Source: Hemibagrus wyckioides (lineage: Eukaryota > Chordata > Actinopteri > Siluriformes > Bagridae). Taken from it: a stretch of 64,000 nucleotides of DNA. The notes beneath the pieces were generated by a model, which worked only from the letters and a program-made list of their open reading frames with translations, ran no database searches and had not been told where the DNA came from. Numbering within the stretch: position 1 is the stretch's first letter; each line of letters starts with the position of its first letter. The stretch is from assembly GCF_019097595.1 (NCBI RefSeq), contig NC_080734.1, forward strand, positions 3,471,892 to 3,535,891. Direction: 5' to 3'. The position numbers were made by a program, and so were the translations under genes. Shown here piece after piece: positions 1 to 12,710 of this stretch.

Positions 1-640
1 AACCAAAATCAGATATTTTGTGCACTAAGAAGATAAAGTATAAATTCCTGTACAAATTGCTTCACTTATTTGTATAAAAGCCTTTGGAAGAAAAAAAAAG
101 CAGCACATTTAATATATTGCTCTATATTTAGGGGAAAACTTTCCCAGTTCAGACCCAGGCCAAAATCAACATCAGTGAGATCAATAAATGTGAAAATAAA
201 CCCAGAAAATGTCCAAAAGTCAAACCCAGTGTCATTTATCACCAGTGTTTCTTTCCTTCCCTGTTAATCCTTCAGCTCTATTTTGGCACAATATATTAAT
301 ATGCAGTAAATAATACAGTAAAATGTGTTTCCTGTTGTGCTGGCCATAAATTTTAGTCTTGATCTTTCAGCCAGCTTTGGTGGTTTATGTAATACTTTCT
401 TGACCGTGTGCCAGTTGAGAGAATTTATATAGAGTTTACACTGTTGGATGGAGTTTATTAGAGTATCCAGAGCAAATTGCTACCAGAAAAAAGTGCAGCA
501 TAAGCAGACGGACCGCATCCATGCCGGGTAAACGCCAAACCATAAAACTACGGCTTAAAGAATGTTCCCTAAATATAACAAAGAAACACAGTTTATATTA
601 CTGGGTGAGTTAATAGTGTATTAAAGAAAGGTTTTTTAAA
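1..640. other. intergenic, nothing recognised
   Basis: This is AT-rich unique sequence with short poly-A runs. No splice-linked coding segment, RNA gene or clear repeat could be identified. Confidence 0.5.
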
Positions 641-647
641 AATTAAT

Positions 648-1466
648 GATTCAATGATTTAGAATCACGATGAAATTAATGATTCAATGATTCAGAATCA
701 CAATGAAATTAATGATTTAATGATTCAGAATCACTTTGAAATTGATAATTCAGTGATTCACAATCATGATGAAATTAATGATTCAATGATTCAGAAACAC
801 TTTGAAATTGATGATTCAGTTATTCAGAATCATGATAGAATTCATCATTCAGTGATTCAGAATCATGATGAAATTGATGAATCAGTGATTCAGAATCATG
901 ATGAAATTGATGATACAGTGATTCAGAATCACAATGAAATTAATGATTCAGTGATTCAGAATCACTTTAAAATTGATGATTCAGTTATTCAGAATCATGA
1001 TAGAATTCATCATTCAGTGATTCAGAATCATGATGAAATTGATGAATCAGTGATTCAGAATCATGATGAAATTGATGATACAGTGATTCAGAATCATGAT
1101 GACATTAATCATTCAATGATTCAGAATCACAATGAAATTTATGATACAATGATTCAGAATCATGATGAAATTTATGATTTAATGATTCAGAATCACAATG
1201 GAATTGATGATTCAATGATTCAGAATCACGATGAAATTAATGATTAAATTATTCAGAATCACTTTGAAATCAATGATTCAGTTATTCAGAATCATGATAG
1301 AATTAATCATTCAGTAATTCAGAATCATGATGAAATTGATTATTCAGTGATTCAGAATCATGAGGAAATGATGATTCAGTGATTCTGAATCATGATGAAA
1401 TTGATGATTCTATGATTCAGAATCGCGATGAAATTGATGATTCAATGATTCAGAATCACGATGAAA
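648..1466. repeat. 33-bp minisatellite, about 25 copies
   Basis: A 33-bp unit is repeated head to tail. Its core is GATTCAGAATC followed by a variable CAC/CAT + AAT/TTT/GAT triplet pair and GAAATTGATGATTCA. The core is an 11-bp inverted repeat around a central A, so each unit carries HinfI-type GANTC sites. Because 33 is divisible by 3, one forward frame stays open for 186 codons (687-1247) and gives an 11-residue peptide repeat (IQNHDEIDDSV type). Units differ mostly by nonsynonymous changes and there is no gene context, so the frame is judged incidental. Confidence 0.9.
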
Positions 1467-1469
1467 AAA

Positions 1470-2280
1470 CGTAAAATGGCTTAAATTTCTCCAGCAATGT
1501 TTAAGAGACAATAAAAGAGATCAATAAAAGAGCACAGGCTGGGTTTTAAGTAATTAAAGTAAGAAAATCTGGCACACTCAGATGAAGAGTCACTTCAGAG
1601 ACGTGAAGCACGCACCCGAGGTCATCAAATTAGGTCGTATTTAATCGCTGTCACTTAGACTGAAGTGCTCCTGAAGATTAAAAAGCCGAAATGGGTTTTT
1701 TTTTAGATGAGGAGATGAGGAGCTGGGGGTTGGAGGTCCGTCCTGTAGGTTTCTTGTCTTGCGATGTTTATCAGTCTGGACTTCACAGAGGGTCTAATAG
1801 AAACCAGCCGGCTTGGATATGAACGGTTGGATGCGGTTCCTATTGGGGGTGTGTTTACTGTTGCTCTGCAGCCATCATTTAATTTCTGAAATGTTCTGTG
1901 TCGCATTAAGCAGAGAGGAATACCGCTTTGAAGAAATCGGCACCGGGCCTTCTGGCTGGCAAATAAACACGTGTAGGAAAACATGCGTTCTGCTCAGCAG
2001 GTTTGCTGGCTTTTTACAACTCGATTTGTACCCTGACATTAAAGAGACATCCATACTCGTACCAGGAGCTGTTATCGGTCCAGTACTGTGTTTTTTTAAT
2101 GCTCTAAGTGTACATTGTCATGCTAATGAACATACAACAGCGATCCAGACTGATTTTGTGATTAAGGAGGCTGTACCAAGATGAGAACGTAGAGCCTGAT
2201 AAAATACATCGTTTTAGTGTTTAAACAATATGGTGTATGTTTATTGGACCCCTGGAGCATGGACATTAAAGATGAACTGC
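1470..2280. other. intergenic, unique sequence
   Basis: Mixed-composition unique DNA. An open frame of 123 codons (1813-2184, +) begins with a hydrophobic stretch, but it has no recognisable domain and no clear splice or promoter context. It is not called as a gene. Confidence 0.4.
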
Positions 2281-2283
2281 AAG

Positions 2284-2672
<389 letters not shown>

Positions 2673-2689
2673 TGCCCAGAAGCAAATCT

Positions 2690-2960
2690 CCTGTCCGGTT
2701 GCGAAATCAGGAAGCAACAAGCCTCTCAAGATCAATGAGTGTAGCCGCCAGCAGGAAGGGGAGGAGCCAAAAGCCGCCCAATGACAGCGAGGCCTCGGGG
2801 AGCACGGACTGACGCAAACCAGGAAGCCACCTGATGTGACTGGGGTCAGATAAATGCAGCAGCGGCAGCCGCGGAAGAACAGGTGCTTCCTCCGAGCCTC
2901 GCTGCCTGTTTCGGCCATGACAGACCCAGTTTTTCCCAGCAGCCCCCCTCCCCCAACCCC
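2690..2960. other. complex GC-rich block with clustered ETS-like cores
   Basis: Between the GA tract and a CA tract lies about 270 bp of complex, fairly GC-rich sequence. GGAA(G) cores appear near 2709, 2754, 2821 and 2871, and an inverted TTCC near 2884. A GATA-like AGATAA lies near 2848. Such content in a repeat-rich flank could mark a regulatory element, but there is no conservation data here, so function is only inferred. Confidence 0.25.
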
Positions 2961-2962
2961 CT

Positions 2963-3014
2963 ACACACACACACACTTGCCTTCTGTATGTGTGTATGTG
3001 TGTGTGTGTGTGTA
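2963..3014. repeat. (CA)n then (TG)n microsatellites
   Basis: A short CA run (2963-2976) is followed about 10 bp later by a TG run (2987-3014), so the two tracts are complementary. Confidence 0.9.
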
Positions 3015-3019
3015 TTTGT

Positions 3020-4454
3020 GCATTGACAGAGCAGCATCCTCAGGCAGGGCGAGACGAAGGACAGGGCACGCACGCAGGCCAGGAAACCCACGACGCACTG
3101 TTACCTCGACTGTTTGTGTTTTCGTTCTGTTTTCTGTTATCCAACACATATGTAAGCACATGCAAAAATAAATTAATTAATTTATTAGTTAATTAATTCA
3201 TTAATTAATTAATTTAAAAAGGAGCTATATAATAGGTTAGGTGCCCTGTTTCCTCCTGCACTGATGACCACAGCAGTAGCTGCAGGCCTTTACGAGCGTG
3301 TGCTTTGGCACGTGGTGTGAGACTCACGTTACGGTGGATAGAGGTTACGCTGTGGAACAGTGCGAGGTGTCGATACGTGCCGAATGCATCGCAGGATAAA
3401 ACAATAGGATGATGAGAGCGGAGGATGTGTGAGTGTGTGTGTGTGTGTAGAGGAAAGGTATTTTTTAGTATCACCACAGGGGGAGGCACGTATACCGACC
3501 CTGCTCGGGTCTACACATACATCTGGAACTCATTAAACTCCTGACCTGAAAGCCCAACACTGCAGGTGAAGTCTCCTGGTTTAGATGAGGTCCTGAGCTG
3601 TGTGTGTATATGTGTGTGTGTGTGTGTACACATCCCCTACATAATCAACAATCCCACTAATGCTTCTGAGACCACAAGTTATCATGCTTTAGAGATTTTG
3701 AGAGATTTTATTGGTTATTTTAAAGAGGGACTTTACGATCAAGGCCAGGAAGACAGGTGCCAATACTTTTGCACTCCAGTACTATAATGGCGCTCTAAAT
3801 CATTCCTAATCCTGGACCATTTCTGCTTTCAGTACCTTATTTTTAAACCGTGATCCCCTGATGTCTCAAATTCTCGTGTCTTAAATCCGATTGGTCGGAT
3901 GTGCTCTGAGATCGTTTTCATTTCCATAGTAACAGCTACGGCTTAAATTTTTCAACACAACATGGAACAAGACAAGCGTTCGCAAAATAACTAGCTGCAT
4001 TTTTTTTTTCTTCAAGCCAGAGCTGCTATAATGTAAGTGAGAACAGGAAGTAACTCGCTTCACCGACGTTCCTTAACATGAAAGGTAACTACAAATGGAT
4101 AAAAAGTATGAAGCGTCATGAAGGGAATAGCGTTAGTGCTGCCCTTTGGTTTGTTTCCAGCGGCTCGTAAACAGTGTGAATAAACCTTCCCCCTGTCCGA
4201 TCGGCTGATTCCTCGTTCGCACCGCTCGGGTCCTGCATCTCTGGGATTGTTTTGAGCTGTCCAGCGAGGAAGGAAGCCAGTGTGAGAAAGTGCCTGTTTT
4301 TTTGGAGCGGACAGGAATTGGCCTCATCGCGCGCGGTTCCTCTTTTCGCCAGCCGAAACAATGCAGTGGCGTCACACCCCTCCACTGGAGCTCGGCTTTT
4401 CACATGGAAAAATGTTCCCAGAATTCCGCTCCCAGGCTCAAAGGTAAGACTGGG

Positions 4455-4458
<4 letters not shown>
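3020..4458. other. intergenic with minor simple repeats
   Basis: Unique sequence with an ATTAATTA-rich run near 3168-3220 and short TG tracts near 3430-3450 and 3600-3628. The stretch around 3880-3960 includes CCATAGTAACAGCTACGG, which resembles the inner part of the dispersed TIR family described at 9577, 28580 and elsewhere. No gene is seen. Confidence 0.4.

Positions 4459-4489
<31 letters not shown>
4459..4489. repeat. (GA)n microsatellite
   Basis: About fifteen uninterrupted GA units. Confidence 0.95.
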
Positions 4490-4492
<3 letters not shown>

Positions 4493-4974
4493 TGAGGGTT
4501 TAGAGAGTAAGGGAACTGAGCACTGATCACATGATTCAAGGAGTCTACGTCGCTATGGAAACGCGTCTCCGTTTTCCAAAAGACGACCAGGAAAAGGTGC
4601 TCGACTCGGCCTGGAAACTCTACGCCGATGAGGCACGTCAGTTCATTGTTAGGAAACGTGTAAAAAAAAAAAAGCAGAGCAAAGAGAGAGAGGATCACAC
4701 CAATGGAGTAATAACGAAGAGGTTTGGTCAAAACACCACATGATGATTACAAACAAAAGGGTTTAGTCCCAAATTATACTCATCACTGTTTCTAAATCTG
4801 TAACACAATAAAAACAACACAATACAACATCATTTCCTGGCTACTGAGCTACCCAGACCACTAACAATTCATACCTTCTACATGATTGGCTGTTAGGAAC
4901 AACATTGAACTGTGACTGGTCAGTAGGAAGGATGGTATAAGATGATGTGTTGTTGGGAGCAGTGATGGTCAGTG

Positions 4975-5870
4975 ATTGATTAGTCGCTGCAAATAATTGT
5001 GATCAGCAGTTGATCACTGGGAATAATGGAGTTTGATGGTCATTGGGGTGGATGAGGGTTACAGGGAATAATGGTGATTGGTCACTGGGATTAATAGTGT
5101 TCGATGGTTGCTGGGGTGGTGAAAGGTCACTGGGAATAATGGTGTTCGATGGTCACTGGGATAATTAATGGTCACTGGGAATAATGGCCATCAGTCTCTG
5201 GGAATAATGATGATATGTCACTGGGAATAATGATGAATTGTCACAGGTAATAATGATGATAGATCACAGGGAATAGTGGTGATTGGTCACTGGGTATAAT
5301 GGTGATTGTTCTAAGGATTAATGGTGTATGATGGTCACATGGGTGGTGATTGGCCACTGGAAATAATGGTGATTGGTCACATGGAATAATAGTGGTTGGT
5401 CACTGGGAATAATAGTGATACGTCACTGGGAGTAGTGGTGATTGGTCACTGGGAATAATGGTGATAAATCACTAGAAATAATGGCGATTTGTCACATTGG
5501 ATAATAGTGGTTGGTCACTGGGGATAATGGTGATAAGTCTCTAGTGATTATCATAGGGATTAATGGTGTATGATGGTCACAGGGCGTGGTGATTGGTCAC
5601 AGGAAATAATGTTGATAGGTCACTGGAAATAATGGTGATTGATCACATGGAATAATAGTGATAGAGCACTGTGATTAATGGTGATTGGTCACTGGGAATA
5701 ATTGTGATTGGTCACATGGAATATTGGTGATCAGTGATTGGTCACTGGGAATAATGGTGATAGTTCACTGGGATTGATGATGATTAGTCTCTCGGAATTA
5801 TGATGATCAGTGATTGTTTACTGGGAATAATGGTGATTGTTTGGGAATATTGGTGATCAGTGATTGTCTT
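4975..5870. repeat. degenerate minisatellite, GGTCACTGGGAATAATGGTG type
   Basis: About 40 diverged head-to-tail copies of a unit of roughly 20-25 bp built from GGTCACTGGGAATAAT and GGTGATT. Copies vary in length and spacing (for example 5053-5200, 5270-5480, 5690-5860), which points to an old array. No frame is open over any length. Confidence 0.85.
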
Positions 5871-5879
5871 CAGATCACT

Positions 5880-6890
5880 ATAACTGCCATTTTGTGTTCT
5901 AGCAGGAGGTTAAACCAATGTTTTATATAAATTTGCCTTCTGTCTTTCATGTTGAATAGAATAAAGTTGAATAAATGAATGGCATTAGTCTAAAGGAACT
6001 AGGATGGCTGGGGATTGATCACAAAGAAATCACAAAGGAAAAAGTCCGTGTGTAGAGATACCACAGTGACGCTAATCACCTTATCATGGATGCTGAGTGA
6101 GTTTATGAGCTTGTAATCTGGACTCTGGGCAGTATTTTAGAATGTCCTGACTGAAGCTTTGAGCTGCTGCTCATAGAGAAAGTGTTATTTTAGTTTTCTT
6201 TATGTCTGCAGCCCATTTATCATCTGCATGCTTTTCCAGGTTTATTACCATCCACTGGAGTCTTCGAAGGCTTTCCTGAGCTTAATACGTTCTGGCAAAT
6301 TTTCTTCCAGTGCGCTGGTTAATCAGCAATCTGGCCAGATTTATTCAGGCGAGACACCAATGAGAAAATCAATATTCATCATACATCATATCAATCATTG
6401 GCTCAGTGCCTGTCCAGAAGGTTACACTCGGGTCGACCACACAATACGCTTTACACTGGCATAAATGCAAAAGTCATTTATTTAAAAAAAAAAAAAAAAC
6501 TAAGGAAACAACGAATGGACTCCAGACTGGCCGTAAAAGTCTGGAGTGTCTGGAATATGGTAAACGAGGAAAAGCCTGAGCGTGAGCAAAGCTGCCCAGA
6601 GTACACTTATACACAACAGAAGAGCTAGTCAACACCCTTCAGATTAATGCCAATGAGAAAAGGAGCTGGAAAATAATGAAATCATGTGGCCATCTGTCCG
6701 GCATCCGCCTCGGTCCTGCAGCATTCATAACGAGGGGCTGCACGTCCTGATGGATGAAGTCATGCTGAGCTGACCAAGCCAGTGGAGCTCCTGGTGGAGG
6801 CTAAATTATAATTGATCAACTAGTACACACGAGTGGATGAGTGTGATGGGATGGGCCAGTTTTCTATTCTATTCTGCATTATCAGGTCTA
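5880..6890. other. intergenic, nothing recognised
   Basis: Unique sequence with a poly-A run near 6483-6499. No coding exon, RNA gene or repeat family could be supported. Confidence 0.45.
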
Positions 6891-6891
6891 G

Positions 6892-6991
6892 AACTCAGAA
6901 CCAGGATCTGGACCCTGGTCTCTGAACCCAGAACCGGGATCTGGACCCTGGTCTCTGAACCCAGAACCGGGATCTGGACCCTGGTTTTCTG
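6892..6991. repeat. three-copy 33-bp tandem repeat
   Basis: Three nearly identical copies of a 33-bp unit that contains CAGAACCGGGATCTGGACCC, starting at about 6892, 6925 and 6958. The near identity indicates recent expansion. Confidence 0.92.
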
Positions 6992-7009
6992 TAAGTACAT
7001 AAAAAAAAT

Positions 7010-8640
7010 CCTCAATGATTCTTCCTAATGTTCTTCTTGGAGCCATTTCTGTTGGAAAAACACTGTTCTATGGTTCTACCTAGAACCCTTCCAGAGACTG
7101 CTCTACAGTCTTCTAAGCTTCCTAAAGATAATGGCTCTTTGTTTGTCCTTAAAATCTCTGTGTTTAACTTCACAGCAAACCCCCCAAACTAATAAACAGT
7201 ACTCTGTGGTCTTGGTCTTCGCTAGCCCTTTGGCAATTGAGGACAAAGGCGTCATTTGGAACCGGGGGGTTCTCTCAGTGCTGTGACTCTGATTTCACCA
7301 GCTTACTGTAAATACACATTAATGTGCCGTCACTGGATGCATCGAGATGCCAAAACAGACACACTGAATTCCAGCTTGTAGTGTAAACGCCTGTTTAGTG
7401 CTGAGTCCACAATATCTGCAAGGGTTGCCTTTTTTTTTTTTGGAAACTAAGAAATCCCTGAGGAACCTTTCTTCCAGGTATGGAGAGCTGTTAGTGTTAG
7501 ATGAAGTATTAGATGTCTGACAGGTTCCTGGTTTGCTTATACACTCTTGTCCTTAAAGATGCTTTAGTTGCCTTTAAATCCTTTAAAGTTCTATTTAGAG
7601 CCCATGAACGGAGATGTTTTATTAGAAGTAAAACTTTTTTTTTGCAATCTTAGAGCCTTAACTATCCAACCGTCCTGTCCTTTAAAGAACCTTTAAAGAA
7701 AGCAAACTCCTAATTACTGGTCATTATTTTCTTCTTAATAGCAAAAGGCTGTAATGCATTTAGTTGGCCTTTGTTGTTGGTGCAATCTTAAGACAAAACG
7801 GTTCTTTAGGGTTTCACTGAGATAATGTAAGTTTCTTAGCTTCCTGAAAGGGTTCCAAACATCCTTGGACACACCTAGCTTCAAGAAGTCTTAAGGTTTC
7901 TACACTTAAGGGCATATAACCGGTTCCTCAGTGATTTTTGCATGGTTTTAAGCTTCCTAATGTTCTTCTTCGAATCATCTCTGTTAGGAGGGTTTTACAC
8001 AGAACTCTTAAAGGGTTCCGGTATAGTGCTCTACAGCCTTCTCCACTTCCTAATAAACTTCTTGCAACCATTAAGTGTTCTTTGGTTGTCCTTAAAATCT
8101 CTGTGTAGAACTCTACAGCAGAGTGTTTCTCCATCAGACAAGGTTCCTATATGATTCTGTAGATGGATCTTGGTTCTAACCTTCTTTATTCTTCTCTAAC
8201 CAACATTATGTGTTAAGAAAATGTGTTAAGATGTTCCTTTTAAGGAAATCTTTAAAAGGTCTCTGTAGAACCCAACAACAGAGTGTTTCTCCATTGGAGA
8301 AGGTTCGTCAATGATTCTGTAGATGGACCATGGTTCTAACCTTCTCAAAGATCTTGCAACATTATGTGTTAGGAAAACACTCTCAGGGTTCTAACTATTA
8401 ATGGTTCTTTGATCATTTCTTCTAAGGAAATCCTTAAAAGTTCCCTGCAGAACCCAACAACAGAGGGTTTCTCCATCAGACAAGGTTCCTGAATGATTCT
8501 TTGAGTGGTTAAGGATTCTAGCCTTCCTGAATATCTACTTAGAAATGTATAGGATTGGGAAATGGAGTTTTACATAGAACATCGCCTCTCTAAGGTGACA
8601 ACTTTTAATAGTTCTAGATTATTTTTTCTTATCTGTCTGT
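7010..8640. repeat. degenerate tandem repeat rich in GGTTCT/AGAACC
   Basis: Units of roughly 165-200 bp share TTCTCCATCAGACAAGGTTC, ATGATTCTGTAGATGG, a GGTTCTAACCTTCT-like block, AACATTATGTGTTAGGAAAA and AAATCTCTGTGTAGAACC. Clear copies start near 8125, 8285 and 8468, with older copies near 7020, 7500 and 7930. Abundant GGTTC/GAACC pairs give many short inverted repeats. Related sequence lies at 52,000-52,290 and a simpler relative in dll4 intron 6. The family is not one I can name. Confidence 0.75.
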
Positions 8641-9052
8641 ATGGAGAGACTTTAACTCCACCCCTTTACTGAGATGACCAATGGGAGTGCTGTTCATTAG
8701 CATAAAATCAATGGGCAGTAAATGCTCTTCACTCTGGAGAAATTTAAGTTAGATCTTAGCAAAGGAGCCAAAAAAACAACTATATCTCCTTTAAAACATG
8801 TACCACAAACCCAGGAAGCGTAACATAGATATAAGTCAGTAAATCACAACGTGTCTGCGGAGGGATTTGGTTATACGGTGAATTTACTGTATGTTGAAAT
8901 GTGTGAATCAGACCACGGGATGAGTGCCAGAGTGTTCTCCAGGGTTCTGGCCAGAGAATAATGGATATAATCCCAAAATTCATTACACCCCATGCATGGA
9001 CGTTTACACGGCCAGCCAGAAAGCACCATATGTTTGCTGTGTTTGGAAGAGC
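8641..9052. other. intergenic, nothing recognised
   Basis: Unique sequence with no coding, RNA or repeat signal that I can support. Confidence 0.4.
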
Positions 9053-9053
9053 T

Positions 9054-9113
<60 letters not shown>
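9053..9113. repeat. compound (TG)n(GA)n microsatellite
   Basis: A TG run of about 12 units passes directly into about 18 GA units. Confidence 0.97.
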
Positions 9114-9115
<2 letters not shown>

Positions 9116-9234
9116 ATGATAGTGATGTTCAGTGGAGGAACAGAAGAAGCAGATGAATGATCTGATTGTCTCCACTGACAGTACTGTGTAAGTCAGAGGA
9201 GTAATTTAATCTGGACTCATTTCACCCCCCCCAA

Positions 9235-9560
9235 AAAAGCAATTTATTTATTTATTGTATATATGTAGCAAGTTTATCCGTATTAAATTTTATACTTTTT
9301 TATTTTATTTTTATTTATTATATAAAAATCTTTTTATATATATTTATATAATTTTATAAACACTTTTGCATAATTTATACCATTTTATATAATTCTTTTT
9401 ATTTAATATTTATTTCATATTTTCATTTATTTATTTATTTTTATCTGTGTTTGAAAAATACAAAAATATTATACGAAAATGTATGAGAATAAATACACTT
9501 GTATTTCTGTTACGTTTGGTATGTCTATTTTTTATGTTCATATATTTTAGTTTTTTATTA
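9235..9560. other. AT-rich low-complexity sequence
   Basis: TTTA/TATT-rich sequence of about 325 bp with almost no G or C. No gene is seen. Confidence 0.8.
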
Positions 9561-9576
9561 GTTAAAAACTAGCTGA

Positions 9577-9815
9577 CACTGGAGACTCCTTCCAGAAACG
9601 TTAAATAAATAGCTGCTTCTATTTTTCATCAGAACGTGACGAGCGTGTACCCTGGGAATGTTCTGTTACCATAGCAACAACGCATTGATTTAAACCTATG
9701 ATTTGCAGCGGCAATACTGTCCGAAATTCTGACCAATCAGAGCGGAGAGCTGGTCTAAATGAACCGATAACAAACAACGCGGTGTGGTCATACAGGATGC
9801 TTACGATGCTCACAG
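9577..9815. mobile_element. member of CACTGGAGACTCCTTC-ended repeat family
   Basis: It begins with CACTGGAGACTCCTTCC (9577-9593), the same end found at 28580 and 51655 and, inverted, at 30285, 45435 and 48223. Inside are GTTACCATAGCAACA (compare GTTTCTATAGTAACAGCTCC in other copies) and GACCAATCAGA. Shared ends in both orientations suggest a non-autonomous DNA transposon, but the right end of this copy is not clear. Confidence 0.55.
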
Positions 9816-10427
9816 GGCCTGTATGTTTAAGTAGAGGAAAATCAGTCTGACGCTGAGACTTCAAATAAACACCAAGCAGCTGTTCTGGTCCACTCCCTCC
9901 TGCGCTGGTGAGAGAGCCGAGCGACGGAGGCCAGCGGTTTGAAGTTCCTCAATAAACACCGCACACAGAGACATCAGGAAGCGGCACTCGGAGGCCAATA
10001 CGGAGGGCTGGAGCGGTTGGGAATGTGAGGCTGTAAAGGAAGCTGACTCAGAGCGGCGAGGAAGCGAGGCAGGACTGCTTTTTACAGGCCACTCGTTTTT
10101 CCTTACGACACCTGGAACGTAAAAAAAGCAATTTTTTTGTTTTGTTTTTACACACAATAATCCAGAAACGCTGCTTCATGAAGAAGTGCGCATGCTAGTC
10201 GTGGAAGTTCCTGAAACGGAGGAGTGACGCAGAGAGAGCTCTAACTAAATAATGATTAAAAGCTGCAGTTGGAGACCGCTGGCATTTTTATGGCTTGACT
10301 ACAAAAAATGTTCCTATTTTTGTTGTTAACTCTTTCATTTCTGGGTCTGGACCAAGTAAATATTAAAGCTTGAATGATTTACAATTCCTCCAAGTGCGTA
10401 ATCTGTAGAGGAGTTCACAATGTACAG
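9816..10427. other. intergenic, nothing recognised
   Basis: Unique sequence containing a moderately GC-rich stretch (9890-10090) and a poly-T/GTTTT run. No gene call is possible. Confidence 0.4.
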
Positions 10428-10862
10428 TATGCACTCTATGTCCAAAATATTAGGAACCCCATTCTGAAACACTGTGCACATGGAGTCGATGTACAGGGCG
10501 ATTATTTGAGTTAATGACAATTTGAATACATGTGTCTGACCTCTCTCATTAAGAACTGCTGCTTACTTCTTGTATTTTTAATCATTTTTGGTTTGTTTGT
10601 TGTTGTTTTTTTTGTATACCAACAACACTCCCTAGTACAGAATCTGAATATCTGTTTATCTGAATAAAGAAAAAAACACCATGGCCCAGGTCACTGAAAT
10701 CACTTCCCCGCCAATCTGATAACTGACCTTAATATTACCCGATGCTCTTGACCCACGTCTGCATGCCTTCATGCTCTGAGCTCCTGCCTCATGACTTCTC
10801 AGACGTTTCTAATAAAAATCTCATGCCCAGATGTTCCTAATAAATCGGCCAGTCAGCGTATA
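10428..10862. mobile_element. non-autonomous Tc1/mariner-like TIR element, 435 bp
   Basis: The left end reads TATGCACTCTATGTCC followed by AAAATATTAGGAACC. The right end, inverted, reads TATACGCTGACTGGCC followed by GATTTATTAGGAACA, so the two form imperfect terminal inverted repeats of about 31 bp bounded by TA. This is the very common fish element whose ends resemble CACTGGCCACTTTATTAGGAAC. The interior (for example CTGCCTCATGACTTCTCAGA near 10784) also fits that family. No transposase frame is present. Confidence 0.8.
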
Positions 10863-12710
10863 TCATTCTATCGCACGCTCTATAGCACGTCACGTCTTAC
10901 AATCAGGAAGAACATCAGACGGTGGCCCTGTAAAGCCTTCACCTTGAATCCAGCCATAAACAATAAAGTGATGTCAAAGATGATCCCCGAGCCAGGAAGG
11001 TCACAGTAAACAGGATATTGCTCACCAGCAAGCTGCATCCCATATCTAAAACCCAAGCAAGCGGCTTAAACCTGCACTGCCTGCTACTGCTGCCGCGGCT
11101 GCTGTGCCAAACTCCTCGCTATATTTAACGTACAGCTCTTTATGTCTCTCTGGTGTCTCATTAAACAGGTAATAATAGCGTCATTTGACAGTGTAATAAA
11201 TACTGACCTTACTCTCTCACTCTAAATGGTGGAGAACAAGTGACACGTCTATGATCCGTTTCACACCGATTTGGACTCGACGTCGGAGCTGAACACTTTA
11301 TTTTAAACCATAGAGTTCTCCGAGACCTTGACATGGAATGTTCTAGAACCGCACACGGCCTGAGCTAATCACCGCATGTAGTGTGATGTAAATTAGTTAC
11401 AGTGCAAACATGTAGGTGACGTACAACACAACAAACACAACGCAACCAGATAGCTGGGAGCAACAAGAGGAAACTGGAACACCGGACTGGTGTGTGATGG
11501 GTCTCACTGATCAGCAGCGCTGACGTAATCGCTCCGGTCTTCTGAGTAAAGTGCACTTCTTCTGTGAGGGTTAATACTGCTGCCTTTGAGAACTGTGTTT
11601 ATTCTGTTGACAAACATGGGTTTTTAATTATATATATTTTACATTTTTATTTTTTTTCTGTCCCATTTTATTTCCTTCATGTCGTTCATGTTGTGTTTAA
11701 AATGTATGAAATCTGCTAAATAAGTAAAGTTTATTAGAATCAATATTAATTAAGTATAATTACTATTAATTAGTGATTAGTATTTAATACACACAGTAAG
11801 CACTTTTGAAATGAATGTATGACAGTATGCTTACTGACACACACACACACACAGAGGAAATAATCACTAATTAACGCAGCGCTACGCCTAAAATCGCTAA
11901 CATTATTATTCGCCTTTTTTTTTTTTTATTAGAAGCAGCGGATTTCTAAACAAGGTCAAAACACACAGAGTCGGATTTTCCTATCCTTGTGGGGACATGA
12001 GATTAAAAACACAGCGCTGCCTCACATACATTACACTACACATGCGACACCACTCGGGTGCGGCTGGGACTCAGATGACAGACGGACTGGGAATGCTATA
12101 TTCTGTAAGACCGTAAGAACACACTTCCTGATGTCACTTCCTGTTGGTTTGGCACAGCAGTATGGCTTAATGATAGCCAGTGAGTAGCGTGGGAACCTCT
12201 GAGAAGAGGTGGGAACCTGGAACATACCGAAGGTGGAGCGTCCAGGGGACGGACGGACGGACCGATGGTTTGGACCAATCAGATCGCAGGGAGCTGATCC
12301 CGTGTGAAGCGGTCCAAGCGGTGGCTGTTAACGCTCTGTGATGACTACGGTGATATTTTGCCCATTGTCTCGGTGTGTATGAGCCTGATATCCTGCTGTG
12401 TGCAACAGTGTGTCATGGCACATTCAAGTGAATTATACCCTGAACAATAGTGCTGATAAACTAAACAGTTCCCATGCAACGCTTAGAGGGGGAAAAAAAG
12501 AAAACTTAAAGGATTTGGAGAGTACGGACGGACGGAACACCCCGTTCATTTCCCTAACAAGGCCACAATAGGAAGAGAGGCAAGGCCTTCTCAGCATTGT
12601 GTTCTCTGAGTCTGAGTGGAGTTTACTGAGACGGCCAAGCTGACAGAACACGCAGCGCCGCTTCATTCACAACGGTTTGGTCCAGAAAAATGAACATCAT
12701 CAGCTTTACA
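10863..12710. other. intergenic, mostly unique
   Basis: Unique sequence with a short CA tract (11838-11854), a poly-T run (11915-11928) and an AT-rich stretch (11610-11800). No exon-like segment, RNA gene or repeat family could be supported. Confidence 0.45.

Noticed and set aside
687..1247. 186-codon frame with an 11-residue hydrophilic repeat
   Set aside because: The 33-bp unit length alone keeps the frame open; unit differences are mostly nonsynonymous and no gene context exists.
1813..2184. 123-codon frame with a hydrophobic N-terminus resembling a signal peptide
   Set aside because: No recognisable domain, no second exon, and such length is expected by chance in 64 kb.
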